A DNA stretch of 64,000 bases from CALJDF01 sp038121105 (GTDB taxonomy: Bacteria > Pseudomonadota > Alphaproteobacteria > SHVP01). The notes below the pieces were generated by a model. That model made no database searches. It worked only from the letters and a program-made list of their open reading frames with translations, and was not told the DNA's origin. Of this stretch, positions 8,936 through 17,181 are shown in pieces. The DNA lies in assembly GCA_038121105.1 (NCBI GenBank), contig JAYONB010000005.1, positions 186,001-250,000 on the forward strand. Reading direction: 5' to 3'. A program made the position numbers and the translations under genes. The number at the start of each line of letters is the position of its first letter. Positions within the stretch are counted from its first letter, which is position 1.

Positions 8936-10324
8936 GTGGCTGCCAACCTATCAGCGCTCGCCTACCTGATCTCCGGGGTGCTGTTCATCATGGCGCTCCG
9001 CGGGCTTTCGTCGCCCGAAACGGCCCGGCGCGGCAATTTCTTCGGCATTGCCGGCATGGTCATTGCGATCGTCACGACCATCCTCAATCCGAACGTTCTC
9101 GGCTTCGACCTCATCGTCCTCGGCTTGGGTATCGGTGCGGTCATCGGCACTGTCATCGCCCTGCGCATTCAAATGACGGCGATGCCGCAGTTGGTGGCGG
9201 CATTTCACAGTCTTGTCGGTTTGGCGGCCGTTCTGGTCGCCGCGGCTGCGTTGTATGCCCCTGAATCCTACGGCATTGGCATAGCTGGCCAGATCAAGAC
9301 GGCCAGCCTCATCGAGATGTCGCTCGGCGCGGCTGTCGGCGCCATCACCTTCTCGGGGTCGATTGTCGCTTTTGCGAAGCTGCAGGGATTGGTCACCGGC
9401 GACCCCCTGGTCTTTCCGGGGCAGCACCTGCTCAACCTTCTGATCGGACTGGTCATCCTGGCGATCGGGGTGGTTTTCGTCCTGAACGAATCGATTCCCT
9501 TGTTCTGGCTGCTGGTCGCCCTTTCGTTCGTGATCGGCTTCATGATTATCCTTCCCATCGGTGGCGCCGACATGCCGGTCGTCGTATCGATGTTGAATTC
9601 GTATTCCGGTTGGGCTGCCGCAGGTATTGGGTTCACGCTGGAAAACACGGCGCTGATCATCACTGGTGCGTTGGTCGGCTCCTCCGGCGCGATCCTTAGT
9701 TACATCATGTGTCGCGCAATGAACCGGTCGTTCGTCAGCGTGATTCTTGGTGGTTTTGGCGGCGAGGCTGCAGCATCGTCCGGCGCCGGCCATGGCGACA
9801 AATCGGTCCGCGCCGGAAGCGCCGAAGACGCGGCCTTCATTATGAAGAATGCAGGGTCGGTCATCATCGTGCCGGGGTATGGCCTCGCCGTCGCACAAGC
9901 CCAGCACGTGGTGCGTGAGATGGCGGACAAACTCAAAGAAGAGGGCGTCACCGTCCGCTACGCAGTGCACCCCGTTGCGGGTCGGATGCCGGGGCACATG
10001 AACGTCCTCCTAGCTGAAGCCAACGTGCCCTACGACGAAGTTTTCGAGCTTGATGAAATCAACAGCGATTTCTCAACCACCGATGTTGCCTTTGTCATCG
10101 GGGCGAACGATGTGACGAACCCAGCGGCGAAGACCGATCCGCAAAGCCCGATCTACGGCATGCCGATTTTGGATGTCGAGAATTCCAGCACCGTCTTGTT
10201 CGTAAAACGATCGTTGTCACCCGGCTATGCCGGCGTCGACAACGAAGTCTTCTATCGCGACAACACCATGATGTTGTTCGGCGATGCCAAAGAGATGGTG
10301 GAAGGCGTCATTCGCGCGCTCTAG
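8936..10324 (+). CDS. pntB: NAD(P) transhydrogenase, subunit beta
   Basis: This 462 aa subunit holds the rest of the proton channel and the NADP(H)-binding domain. The first 265 residues are a run of about nine hydrophobic helices; His91 in FHSLVGLAAV matches the channel histidine known from E. coli PntB. After a Gly/Ser-rich linker the dIII nucleotide motif GYGLAVA is at 314-320, followed by HPVAGRMPGHMNVLLAE. The start is GTG at 8936, directly after pntAB. A strong terminator follows at 10329-10354, ending the operon. Confidence 0.97.
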   Translation: MAANLSALAYLISGVLFIMALRGLSSPETARRGNFFGIAGMVIAIVTTILNPNVLGFDLIVLGLGIGAVIGTVIALRIQMTAMPQLVAAFHSLVGLAAVLVAAAALYAPESYGIGIAGQIKTASLIEMSLGAAVGAITFSGSIVAFAKLQGLVTGDPLVFPGQHLLNLLIGLVILAIGVVFVLNESIPLFWLLVALSFVIGFMIILPIGGADMPVVVSMLNSYSGWAAAGIGFTLENTALIITGALVGSSGAILSYIMCRAMNRSFVSVILGGFGGEAAASSGAGHGDKSVRAGSAEDAAFIMKNAGSVIIVPGYGLAVAQAQHVVREMADKLKEEGVTVRYAVHPVAGRMPGHMNVLLAEANVPYDEVFELDEINSDFSTTDVAFVIGANDVTNPAAKTDPQSPIYGMPILDVENSSTVLFVKRSLSPGYAGVDNEVFYRDNTMMLFGDAKEMVEGVIRAL

Positions 10325-10328
10325 GCGC

Positions 10329-10354
10329 AAAAAAAGCCGCCCAAGGCGGCTTTT
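10329..10354. terminator. Bidirectional Rho-independent terminator between pntB and rpsU
   Basis: GCCGCC at 10336-10341 pairs with GGCGGC at 10345-10350 over a 3-base CAA loop, extended by A-T pairs. A run of seven A precedes it and four T follow it, so it can stop transcription from both the plus-strand pnt operon and the convergent minus-strand rpsU. Confidence 0.9.
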
Positions 10355-10381
10355 CAGCAATTCGGAATCAAATCCCGCCGG

Positions 10382-10582
10382 CTAGACTTCGCGCTGGGCC
10401 CGCTTGCGCGCCAATTTGCGCCCGCGCCGTACGGCTTCGGCCTTTTCGCGGGCACGTTTTTCCGAGGGCTTTTCGTAGAAGTTCCGGAGCTTCATTTCCC
10501 GGAAAATACCTTCGCGCTGCATCTTTTTCTTCAGAGCGCGAAGCGCTTGATCAACGTTGTTGTCGCGGACGTGAACTTGCAA
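10382..10582 (-). CDS. rpsU: 30S ribosomal protein S21
   Basis: S21 is a small basic protein of the ribosomal 30S platform needed for initiation. The 66 aa product begins MQVHVRDNNVDQALRALKKK and ends in a very basic helix, as in alphaproteobacterial S21. The start is TTG at 10582: the frame is open further upstream, but a Shine-Dalgarno GGAGA stands 5 bases before this TTG and the family N-terminus falls exactly here. It transcribes toward the terminator shared with pntB and is divergent from def. Confidence 0.93.
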   Translation of the reverse strand: MQVHVRDNNVDQALRALKKKMQREGIFREMKLRNFYEKPSEKRAREKAEAVRRGRKLARKRAQREV

Positions 10583-10765
10583 AGGGGTCTCCAAAATTTC
10601 TGTCGATGACGTCCGAAAGAAGGTCCCGAACGTTCGAGGCGCGGTGGATACCATATGGAATTGCCGATGTACAGCCCGGCACGCCGTTCGAAAGAGCAGG
10701 AATGGCCTGTTTTTTCGCCGTTTTCGGGCCTTTACCGACCTATACGTGGTGGACCATGATGCGCC

Positions 10766-11326
10766 ATGGCTATCCTAAAAATCGCGAAAATGGGGCATCC
10801 GGTGCTATTGCAACGTGCCGCCGAGATCGACGACCCGACCGCGCCGCCGGTCCAAGCCCTGATCGGCGATATGCTTGAAACCATGCTCGATGCCGACGGA
10901 CTGGGTCTCGCGGCGCCGCAGGTTCACGTGCCCCAACGTCTCGTGATTTTTCACGTTCCGAACGATGACGGCGATTTCGACGACCCGCGGGTCCTCATTA
11001 ACCCGGTGATCACGCCGCAGTCTCCCGATCTCGTCCTCGGCTGGGAGGGCTGCCTGTCTGTTCCCGGGCTTCGGGGCAATGTGCCGCGCTATCACGCGAT
11101 CCGCTACACCGGCATCGACGCTCGAGGACGACCTGTGGACGTTGTCGCGGAGGGAATGCATGCTCGGGTGGTTCAACACGAGTGTGACCACCTTGATGGT
11201 CGGTTATACCCGACCCGAATGACCGATCTGACGGACTTGATCTTCGAATCCGAGTGGCGCCACCACCTTCGCCATGATCAAGACCCTTCGGATCACGATG
11301 GCGACGAGGAAGCCGACGTTGACTGA
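10766..11326 (+). CDS. def: Peptide deformylase
   Basis: This metalloenzyme removes the formyl group from the initiator methionine of nascent proteins. All three family motifs are present in the 186 aa product: GLGLAAPQ at 45-52, EGCLS at 94-98 with the metal-binding Cys, and HECDH at 138-142 with the catalytic Glu. The C-terminal 20 residues are unusually acidic (DHDGDEEADVD). The end overlaps the next gene by 29 bases, so def and coq9 are probably co-expressed. No fmt gene is nearby. Confidence 0.95.
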   Translation: MAILKIAKMGHPVLLQRAAEIDDPTAPPVQALIGDMLETMLDADGLGLAAPQVHVPQRLVIFHVPNDDGDFDDPRVLINPVITPQSPDLVLGWEGCLSVPGLRGNVPRYHAIRYTGIDARGRPVDVVAEGMHARVVQHECDHLDGRLYPTRMTDLTDLIFESEWRHHLRHDQDPSDHDGDEEADVD

Positions 11327-11957
11327 TCAACGCCAAAAAGACGCCCTGCTGAACGCGGTACTGGGGCATGTCCCGTTCGACGGCTGGTCCACTGCCGCGT
11401 TCGCCGCCGGCACAAAAGACCTCGATCTGACGGCCGAACGCGCACGCCTCCTGTTTCCGCGGGGCCTTGCCGATTTGGCGCAGTACTTTGGCGATTCGGT
11501 TGCGGCGCAGCTCGAGGCCGAACTTGAGGGATTGGCGGCGCGTGAACCTTCCATACGACGCAGGATCGCGCTCGGGGTTCGGCACCTGATCTTGCTGCTA
11601 GCGCCGCACCGCGAGGCCGTTCGCCGGCTGCCACCGCCGCATAACCCTGCCGCCGCGCTCTACCGGATCACCGATGTGATTTGGCGCGCCGCCGGCGATC
11701 AGTCGACCGACTACAACTTCTACACCAAGCGGGGGCTTCTCGCGGGGGTTGTAACGGCAACCTATCTTTACTGGCTCGACGACGAATCCGACGACTTTGC
11801 CGATACCTGGGCTTTCCTCGATCGCCGGATCGAAGACGTCCTTCGCATTCAAATGATTCGTAGTCGACTGGAGAAGGCCGGCAAGCGTCTCGGCGTGCCG
11901 CTGGACGCATGGCGCAAATCGCCCCTCGGTCGGATTATTCGGGCGCAGGCGCGATAG
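11298..11957 (+). CDS. COQ9 family ubiquinone biosynthesis protein
   Basis: COQ9 proteins are lipid-binding TetR-fold proteins that assist ubiquinone synthesis. The 219 aa product has the family landmarks HVPFDGWS near the N-terminus, a central RITDVIWRAAGDQSTDYNFYT-type segment, which is the COQ9 signature, and LYWLDD. I chose ATG 11298, which places the HVPFDGWS motif as usual; an ATG at 11274 would add 8 residues. It overlaps def upstream and converges with purK, the two 3' ends overlapping by 23 bases. Presence of COQ9 is typical of alphaproteobacteria. Confidence 0.9.
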   Translation: MATRKPTLTDQRQKDALLNAVLGHVPFDGWSTAAFAAGTKDLDLTAERARLLFPRGLADLAQYFGDSVAAQLEAELEGLAAREPSIRRRIALGVRHLILLLAPHREAVRRLPPPHNPAAALYRITDVIWRAAGDQSTDYNFYTKRGLLAGVVTATYLYWLDDESDDFADTWAFLDRRIEDVLRIQMIRSRLEKAGKRLGVPLDAWRKSPLGRIIRAQAR

Positions 11958-13029
11958 GCGACAAGGTGGTCACGTGGCCCATCTTGCGGCCCGGACGCAC
12001 TGCCGACTTGCCGTATAGATGAAGCTTGCTGAGCGGGTCGTCGAGCTGCGCGCGCCAGGCATCCGCCTCGTTGCCGATAAGATTGGTCATGACGGCATCG
12101 AACGCCCGTGCAGTGCTGCCAAAAGGAAGCCCGCAGATAGCGCGAATATGCTGTTCGAACTGATCCGTCGCGCACACATCGATCGTCCAGTGACCGGAAT
12201 TGTGGACCCGCGGAGCGATCTCGTTCACTAGAACGGACCCTTCTTTGGTTACGAACATTTCCACCGCCCCGACGCCGACGTAATTCAGCGCCGCGGCGAG
12301 CCGCTGGGCGATGTCTCTTGCCGTCTCCAGCGCGCCCCCGGCAATGCGGGCCGGCACGCGGCTCTCACGCAAAATCCCGTCGCGATGGGTGTTTTCGGGG
12401 ACATCGAAAGTCGCCAACGCGCCGCTTCTGTCGCGCGCAAAGATCACCGATACCTCGACCGCGAAGTCGACGAATCCCTCCAAGATGCACTCGCCCGCCC
12501 CTAAGGTCATCCAGGCAGAATCGAGTTCGCTGGCGGAGCGCACCGTGCTTTGCCCCTTGCCGTCATAGCCCATCTGGCGGGTCTTCAAGATCCCCGGCAG
12601 TCCCGCTGTTTCGATGGCCACGTCGAAGTCCTCGGCAGACGAGATCGGCGCAAACGGCGCGGTCGGGATGCCCAGCGAGTTGCATAACTGTTTTTCGAGC
12701 AATCGGTCTTGGGTCACGACTAGCGCCTTAGCCGATGGGCAGACCCCTACCGTTCGCTGAAGGGTTTCGACCGTGCCGGCGGGAATGTTTTCGAACTCGA
12801 AGGTGGCGACATCGACGGCGCTGGCGAAGGCCCCAAGCGCCGCGGCGTCGTCATAGGCGGCGACGGTGGTGTTCGACGCGACCAAAGAGGCCGGTGAATC
12901 GGGTTCCGGGCAATAAACGTGGGTCCGATAGCCAAGATGAGCGGCGGCGAGGCACAGCATACGACCCAGCTGTCCGCCGCCCAGGATACCGATCGTGGCG
13001 CCGGGCGGGATCGGTTCGAAGGTTGCCAC
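11935..13029 (-). CDS. purK: 5-(carboxyamino)imidazole ribonucleotide synthase
   Basis: PurK carboxylates AIR to N5-CAIR with ATP and bicarbonate in de novo purine synthesis. The 364 aa product is an ATP-grasp protein: it opens with a nucleotide-binding GILGGGQLGRML, has KTRQMGYDGKGQ in the central ATP-binding lid, and EIAPRVHNSGHWT near residue 270, all standard for PurK. The start is GTG at 13029, immediately after the purE stop, so the two enzymes that replace a single-step carboxylation are made together. Its 3' end overlaps that of coq9. Confidence 0.96.
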   Translation of the reverse strand: MATFEPIPPGATIGILGGGQLGRMLCLAAAHLGYRTHVYCPEPDSPASLVASNTTVAAYDDAAALGAFASAVDVATFEFENIPAGTVETLQRTVGVCPSAKALVVTQDRLLEKQLCNSLGIPTAPFAPISSAEDFDVAIETAGLPGILKTRQMGYDGKGQSTVRSASELDSAWMTLGAGECILEGFVDFAVEVSVIFARDRSGALATFDVPENTHRDGILRESRVPARIAGGALETARDIAQRLAAALNYVGVGAVEMFVTKEGSVLVNEIAPRVHNSGHWTIDVCATDQFEQHIRAICGLPFGSTARAFDAVMTNLIGNEADAWRAQLDDPLSKLHLYGKSAVRPGRKMGHVTTLSPIAPAPE

Positions 13030-13521
13030 TTAATTCCTGTCGGGCGTTTCCGCCACGGCGTTGGTTTGGTCTTCGCGCCAGCTCTTCAATGCGGTCTTGA
13101 CGGCCTCGTCGTTCAGCGCAACCACCGCCGCGGCCAACAACGCGGCATTGATCGCGCCAGGTCGGCCGATCGCCAATGTGCCCACCGGAATGCCCGGCGG
13201 CATCTGAACGATCGACAGAAGGCTATCCATGCCGCTCAGTGCCTTGCTTTCGACAGGGACGCCGAAAACCGGCAATAGCGTCATCGAGGCGCTCATGCCG
13301 GGCAGATGGGCGGCGCCCCCAGCCCCGGCGATGATCGCCACCAATCCCCGTGATTCGGCCTCGCGTGCATAGTCCACCATGCGTTGCGGCGTCCTGTGGG
13401 CCGAGACAATGCGGACCTCGTGCGCCACGCCAAGGGCTTCCAGGGTCTCCACGCAGTGGCGCATGGTCTCCCAATCGGACTGACTGCCCATAATGACGCC
13501 GACTTTTGGGGCCCCTGCCAT
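13030..13521 (-). CDS. purE: N5-CAIR mutase (class I PurE)
   Basis: PurE rearranges N5-CAIR to CAIR in purine synthesis, following PurK. The 163 aa product shows the class I signature: MGSQSDWETM near the N-terminus, SAHRTPQRM and AGAGGAAHLPGM. The ATG at 13521 has a GAGGAG ribosome-binding site about 9 bases upstream. The stop directly abuts the purK start, giving a two-gene purEK operon. The upstream region is shared with the divergent diguanylate cyclase gene. Confidence 0.96.
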   Translation of the reverse strand: MAGAPKVGVIMGSQSDWETMRHCVETLEALGVAHEVRIVSAHRTPQRMVDYAREAESRGLVAIIAGAGGAAHLPGMSASMTLLPVFGVPVESKALSGMDSLLSIVQMPPGIPVGTLAIGRPGAINAALLAAAVVALNDEAVKTALKSWREDQTNAVAETPDRN

Positions 13522-13592
13522 GGTGGTTCACTCCTCGGAAAGCGGCGGATTATAGGGATGTCGGCAACGTGTTCAAACTGATCGGGGGCGCG

Positions 13593-13608
13593 GTAACCCG
13601 CTGTTAAC
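13593..13608 (+). promoter_or_regulatory. Possible CtrA-binding site upstream of the diguanylate cyclase gene
   Basis: GTAA at 13593-13596, seven bases, then TTAAC at 13604-13608. This differs by one base from the full CtrA consensus TTAA-N7-TTAAC known in alphaproteobacteria. It lies about 100 bases before the ATG of a GGDEF gene, a type of target CtrA is known to control. It is a short motif and could be chance. Confidence 0.35.
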
Positions 13609-13710
13609 CATGACCGGGTCTAATCATGAGGCCCCTAAAACTGGCTGATTCTCTATCCAGGTCGCCTGTGGTAGGGTGCGCGCCAAGAAGGCCGATATTC
13701 TGTTAGTTGT

Positions 13711-14472
13711 ATGAAAATAACGCCGACCGGTCCTGTGGGGACGACACCGGTTCGCCGCGCCAGACGAACATCCGGCGTGACGAAGGCCTCGTCTGTTCAG
13801 GCCGCCGACGCCTATTCCTCCACCTCGGCGCCGCGCGAAATCGACGACAACGTTTCGGTCATGGGGATTCCGCAGGCCGAGATTACGCCCAAGGTTCGCG
13901 ACGCCCTCATGAACCTCATGGCCGAGGTCGAGCAAATGCGGCGCGAGCTGCATATCGCCCGCGAAAGATTGGCCAATCTCGAACGCCTTGCCGATCGCGA
14001 CCCATTGATTCCGATCGCCAACCGGCGCGCCTTCGTGCGTGAAATGACTCGCAATATGTCGCTCGCCGAACGGTATGGCACGCCGTCTTCGGTGGTTTAT
14101 ATCGACGTCAACGATTTCAAAGAGATCAACGACACGCACGGGCACTCAGCCGGCGACGAGGCGCTCAAGCATGTTGCCGACATTCTACTCTCCAGCGTTC
14201 GTGAATCGGACATTGTGGGCCGGTTAGGCGGTGACGAATTCGGGGTCATTCTGGATCGTACCGACCAATCGATGGCGCGAGAAAAAGCCGACGGCCTCGC
14301 TCATCAGATCATGCAAACGCCGATGAACTATCAAGGTCGTCCTGTTGCCGTTCACGTAGCGGTGGGCGTCTACACCTTTACCGGAACTGAAGATGTCGGT
14401 CATGCGCTCGCGGCGGCGGATCGCGACATGTATGCGCAGAAAAAACGGATGAAATCCGACGGTGCCGCTTAG
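13711..14472 (+). CDS. GGDEF-domain diguanylate cyclase
   Basis: This 253 aa cytoplasmic protein should make cyclic di-GMP from two GTP. Residues 1-60 are Ser/Thr-rich and probably disordered; 62-95 form a likely coiled coil that could mediate dimerisation; the GGDEF domain spans about 96-250. The catalytic signature GGDEF is intact at 173-177 and an RxxD inhibitory site (RESD, 164-167) stands five residues before it, so product feedback is expected. No membrane or sensory domain is visible. It converges with a DUF465 gene, overlapping by 4 bases. Confidence 0.93.
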   Translation: MKITPTGPVGTTPVRRARRTSGVTKASSVQAADAYSSTSAPREIDDNVSVMGIPQAEITPKVRDALMNLMAEVEQMRRELHIARERLANLERLADRDPLIPIANRRAFVREMTRNMSLAERYGTPSSVVYIDVNDFKEINDTHGHSAGDEALKHVADILLSSVRESDIVGRLGGDEFGVILDRTDQSMAREKADGLAHQIMQTPMNYQGRPVAVHVAVGVYTFTGTEDVGHALAAADRDMYAQKKRMKSDGAA

Positions 14473-14666
14473 GCAATAATGTCCGGGTAAAGCTGGTCTT
14501 CCAGCGCCGTGATCTGGTCTTTGAGAATAAGCTTCCGCTTCTTCAATCTTTGCAGCTTCAGCGTGTCGTACGGTTGCCGTTCCAGCAGCGACTCCAGCGC
14601 GGAATCGAGGTCGCTATGCTCGGTACGCAAGGCGACAAGTTTCTCCTCAAGCAATCCTTCAGCCAT
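14469..14666 (-). CDS. DUF465 (YdcH-like) small coiled-coil protein
   Basis: This 65 aa charged helical protein matches the DUF465/YdcH family: an HSDLDSALE segment followed by LKLQRLKKRKLILKDQI. Its function is not established. The chosen ATG at 14666 begins MAEGLLEEKL; another ATG five codons upstream is possible. It is divergent from the TIGR02444 gene with only 35 bases between starts and overlaps the end of the diguanylate cyclase gene by 4 bases. A second DUF465 gene lies at 15261. Confidence 0.85.
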   Translation of the reverse strand: MAEGLLEEKLVALRTEHSDLDSALESLLERQPYDTLKLQRLKKRKLILKDQITALEDQLYPDIIA

Positions 14667-14701
14667 GCGACATTTTACCATGTCGTTCGGAAAAGTTGTC
14701 C

Positions 14702-15193
14702 ATGTCTGATACCGAGCCGCTCTGGGACTTTGCCGTGCGGGTCTATGCCCGTGCCGGCGTCGAAAACACCTGCCTCGCACTGCAGGACGACTGGCATGCA
14801 GACGTTCCGGTCGTCTTCTATCTGTTGTGGGCGGGCCTGCAGGGCCGGCGCCTATCGACCGCAGACATCGAAGCGACGGTCGCCCGGGTCGAGGCATGGC
14901 AAACCCGCGTGGTCGGGCCGATCCGGCAATTGCGTCGGGCCTTGCGGGCGGCGGGCGATATGGCCTCGGCGTTGGTTGGGGACATGAAGGCCGTCCGCGA
15001 TGAGCTGAAGCAGGTCGAACTCTATGCGGAACGTCGCGAATTAGAATTCCTCTCATCGATAACGGTTGGCAGTCGCGGTGAACCCGGCGAAACAACGACG
15101 AAGGCCAACCTCATCACCTACCTGGATTTTCTCGGCGTGCCCGCCGACTTGCTGGAGGCCCATCTGCATTTGGTTGACGCTGCGACCGACTAA
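14702..15193 (+). CDS. TIGR02444-like conserved protein
   Basis: This 163 aa protein has LWDFAVRVYARAGVENTCLA at its start and a VVFYLLWAGL segment, the hallmark of the TIGR02444 family, whose function is unknown. It looks soluble and largely helical, with a charged probable coiled-coil stretch around 95-120. The ATG at 14702 is preferred to a TTG two codons upstream. It lies between two DUF465 genes, one divergent and one downstream on the same strand, which hints at shared use, though nothing in the sequence says what that is. Confidence 0.82.
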   Translation: MSDTEPLWDFAVRVYARAGVENTCLALQDDWHADVPVVFYLLWAGLQGRRLSTADIEATVARVEAWQTRVVGPIRQLRRALRAAGDMASALVGDMKAVRDELKQVELYAERRELEFLSSITVGSRGEPGETTTKANLITYLDFLGVPADLLEAHLHLVDAATD

Positions 15194-15260
15194 CGTGCCC
15201 GAAAAGGTTCTTAATCGGGGAGCATTCCGTTATCATTTTCTTGATCCAACGGAGGTGCAC

Positions 15261-15440
15261 ATGAACGATTTGGCAGCGGTTGATCTCGATGGACTGAAGG
15301 CCAAACACCACGAACTAGATGCCGTCATCTGGAAGGAAGAGCAGCGACCCGTCCCGGACGAGGCGCGGATCGCGATCCTTAAAAAGGAAAAGCTCCACCT
15401 CAAAGATCGCATCGCGCTCTTAGAGAAAGAAGACGCCTAA
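15261..15440 (+). CDS. DUF465 (YdcH-like) small coiled-coil protein, second copy
   Basis: This 59 aa helical protein has the DUF465 pattern LKAKHHELDAVIWKEEQRP followed by LKKEKLHLKDRIALLE. A strong ribosome-binding site GGAGG stands 5 bases before the ATG at 15261, which rules out the longer open frame upstream. It follows the TIGR02444 gene by 67 bases and its stop overlaps the end of the convergent acyl-CoA synthetase gene by 4 bases. Function unknown. Confidence 0.87.
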   Translation: MNDLAAVDLDGLKAKHHELDAVIWKEEQRPVPDEARIAILKKEKLHLKDRIALLEKEDA

Positions 15441-17068
15441 AGATTGCGGGCGATTTCCCGCAACTTGAACTTTTGAATCTTCCCGGTCGACGTCTTCGGT
15501 AGATCCGTAAAGACGACGGTTTTTGGCGCTTTGAAGTGCGCCATGCGATCGCGGCAGAAATCGATGATTTCCTGCTCCGTCGCCGATTGACTTGGCCGCA
15601 ACGCAACGAAGGCGCAGGGCGTCTCGCCCCACTTTTCATCCGGTCGCGCGACCACGGCGGCTTCTTGCACCGCCGGGTGTCCGTAGATGGCGTTCTCGAC
15701 TTCGATGGTCGAAATGTTCTCGCCGCCCGAAATGATGATGTCTTTCGAACGATCTTTCAGTTCGAGATAGCCGTCTTCGTGCATCACGCCGAGGTCGCCG
15801 GAATGAAACCATCCGCCGCGGAACGCCTCTTCGGTTGCGGTGGGGTTCTTGAGATAGCCCTTCATCACGACATTGCCGCGAAAAAATACCTCGCCCAAGG
15901 TTTCGCCGTCCGAGGGGACCGGCACAAGCGTTTCGGGGTCCGCCACCATGGTGTCTTCGAGGACTTGATAGGGCACGCCTTGACGCGATTTCATTGCGGC
16001 GCGTTCCTCCAACGTCAGCGCATCCCACTCGGTGTGCCATTCGCTGACCACGGCGGGTCCGTAGGTTTCCGTCAAACCGTAGAGATGCGTTACGTGGAAG
16101 CCCGATTCTTCCATTTTGCCGATCACCGCGGCCGGGGGCGGCGCGGCAGCTGTCGCTATTTCGATGGTGCGCCCGAATCCCGGATGAACCGCCGCGGCAG
16201 AAGCAATCATGTTCATCACGATCGGGGCGCCACATAGATGGGTAACACCGTGTTTGCCGATCGCATCGAAAATCGCGTCGGCTTCGACCCGGCGCAGGCA
16301 TACATGGGTCCCGACATTGATGCTCAGCGACCAGGTGAAACACCATCCGTTGCAATGAAACATCGGCAGCGTCCACAAATAGACCGGGTGCGCCGGCATG
16401 TTCCAGGCCAGCGTGTTCCCTGTCGCCAGCAGATAAGCGCCACGATGGTGGTAGACCACCCCCTTGGGATTGCCAGTCGTGCCCGAGGTGTAGTTGAGCG
16501 AGATCGCATCCCACTCATCCGCCGGCAAGGACCAAGAAAACTCCGGATCGCCGGTGGCGATAAACGTTTCGTAATCGGTGTTGCCGATAAGGTCGCCACC
16601 CACAGCCAGTGCGTCGTCGATATCGATTACCAAGGGTTTGACGGCCGCCTGCGCCAGCGCATCTTTGATTGTCGGACTGAACTCGCGATCGGTAAGCAGG
16701 ACCTTGGCCTCGCCATGGTCGAGCGTGAAGGCGATCATCGGTGCATCGAGCCGCACATTGAGCGTGTTCAGCACCGCACCGATCATCGGCACGCCGTAAT
16801 GTGCTTCCAGCATTGCGGGTGCATTGGGCGACATGATGGCGACCGTATCGCCTTTGCCGATTCCGGCGCGTTCGAGCGCGCTGCCCAATTGCCGACACCG
16901 CCGGTAGAAGTCGCGATAGGTCGTGCGTTGGTCACCGTGGACAATCGCAATGTGGTCGGGAAAGACGGTTGCGGCGCGGCGCAGGAACGACAGCGGACTC
17001 AAGGGCGTGTAGTTCGCCGCGTTGCGGTCGAGTCCCGTGTCGTATTTGTTTTGCGTCATATCGGACAT
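15437..17068 (-). CDS. Acyl-CoA synthetase (AMP-binding, DmdB-like/medium-chain)
   Basis: This 543 aa ANL enzyme activates a carboxylic acid through an acyl-adenylate to its CoA thioester. The P-loop YTSGTTGNPKG lies near residue 190, YGLTETYG near 330, the SGDLGV hinge region near 425 and the C-terminal catalytic Lys in KTSTGKIQK near 530. Similarity in layout is to the branch holding methylmercaptopropionate-CoA ligase DmdB and medium-chain synthetases; no other DMSP gene is present, so the substrate is uncertain. It begins at ATG 17068 and is divergent from the propionyl-CoA synthetase gene. Confidence 0.88.
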   Translation of the reverse strand: MSDMTQNKYDTGLDRNAANYTPLSPLSFLRRAATVFPDHIAIVHGDQRTTYRDFYRRCRQLGSALERAGIGKGDTVAIMSPNAPAMLEAHYGVPMIGAVLNTLNVRLDAPMIAFTLDHGEAKVLLTDREFSPTIKDALAQAAVKPLVIDIDDALAVGGDLIGNTDYETFIATGDPEFSWSLPADEWDAISLNYTSGTTGNPKGVVYHHRGAYLLATGNTLAWNMPAHPVYLWTLPMFHCNGWCFTWSLSINVGTHVCLRRVEADAIFDAIGKHGVTHLCGAPIVMNMIASAAAVHPGFGRTIEIATAAAPPPAAVIGKMEESGFHVTHLYGLTETYGPAVVSEWHTEWDALTLEERAAMKSRQGVPYQVLEDTMVADPETLVPVPSDGETLGEVFFRGNVVMKGYLKNPTATEEAFRGGWFHSGDLGVMHEDGYLELKDRSKDIIISGGENISTIEVENAIYGHPAVQEAAVVARPDEKWGETPCAFVALRPSQSATEQEIIDFCRDRMAHFKAPKTVVFTDLPKTSTGKIQKFKLREIARNL

Positions 17069-17181
17069 GTTTCCACCCTATCGGTCGGGAACACTAGTGA
17101 TCTGTGGTTTCGCGATCAACGTCGCAGCGTTGCCAAATCCACCGCCAGCCACGATCATGCGGCGCGAAGATAGGGAGCGAC

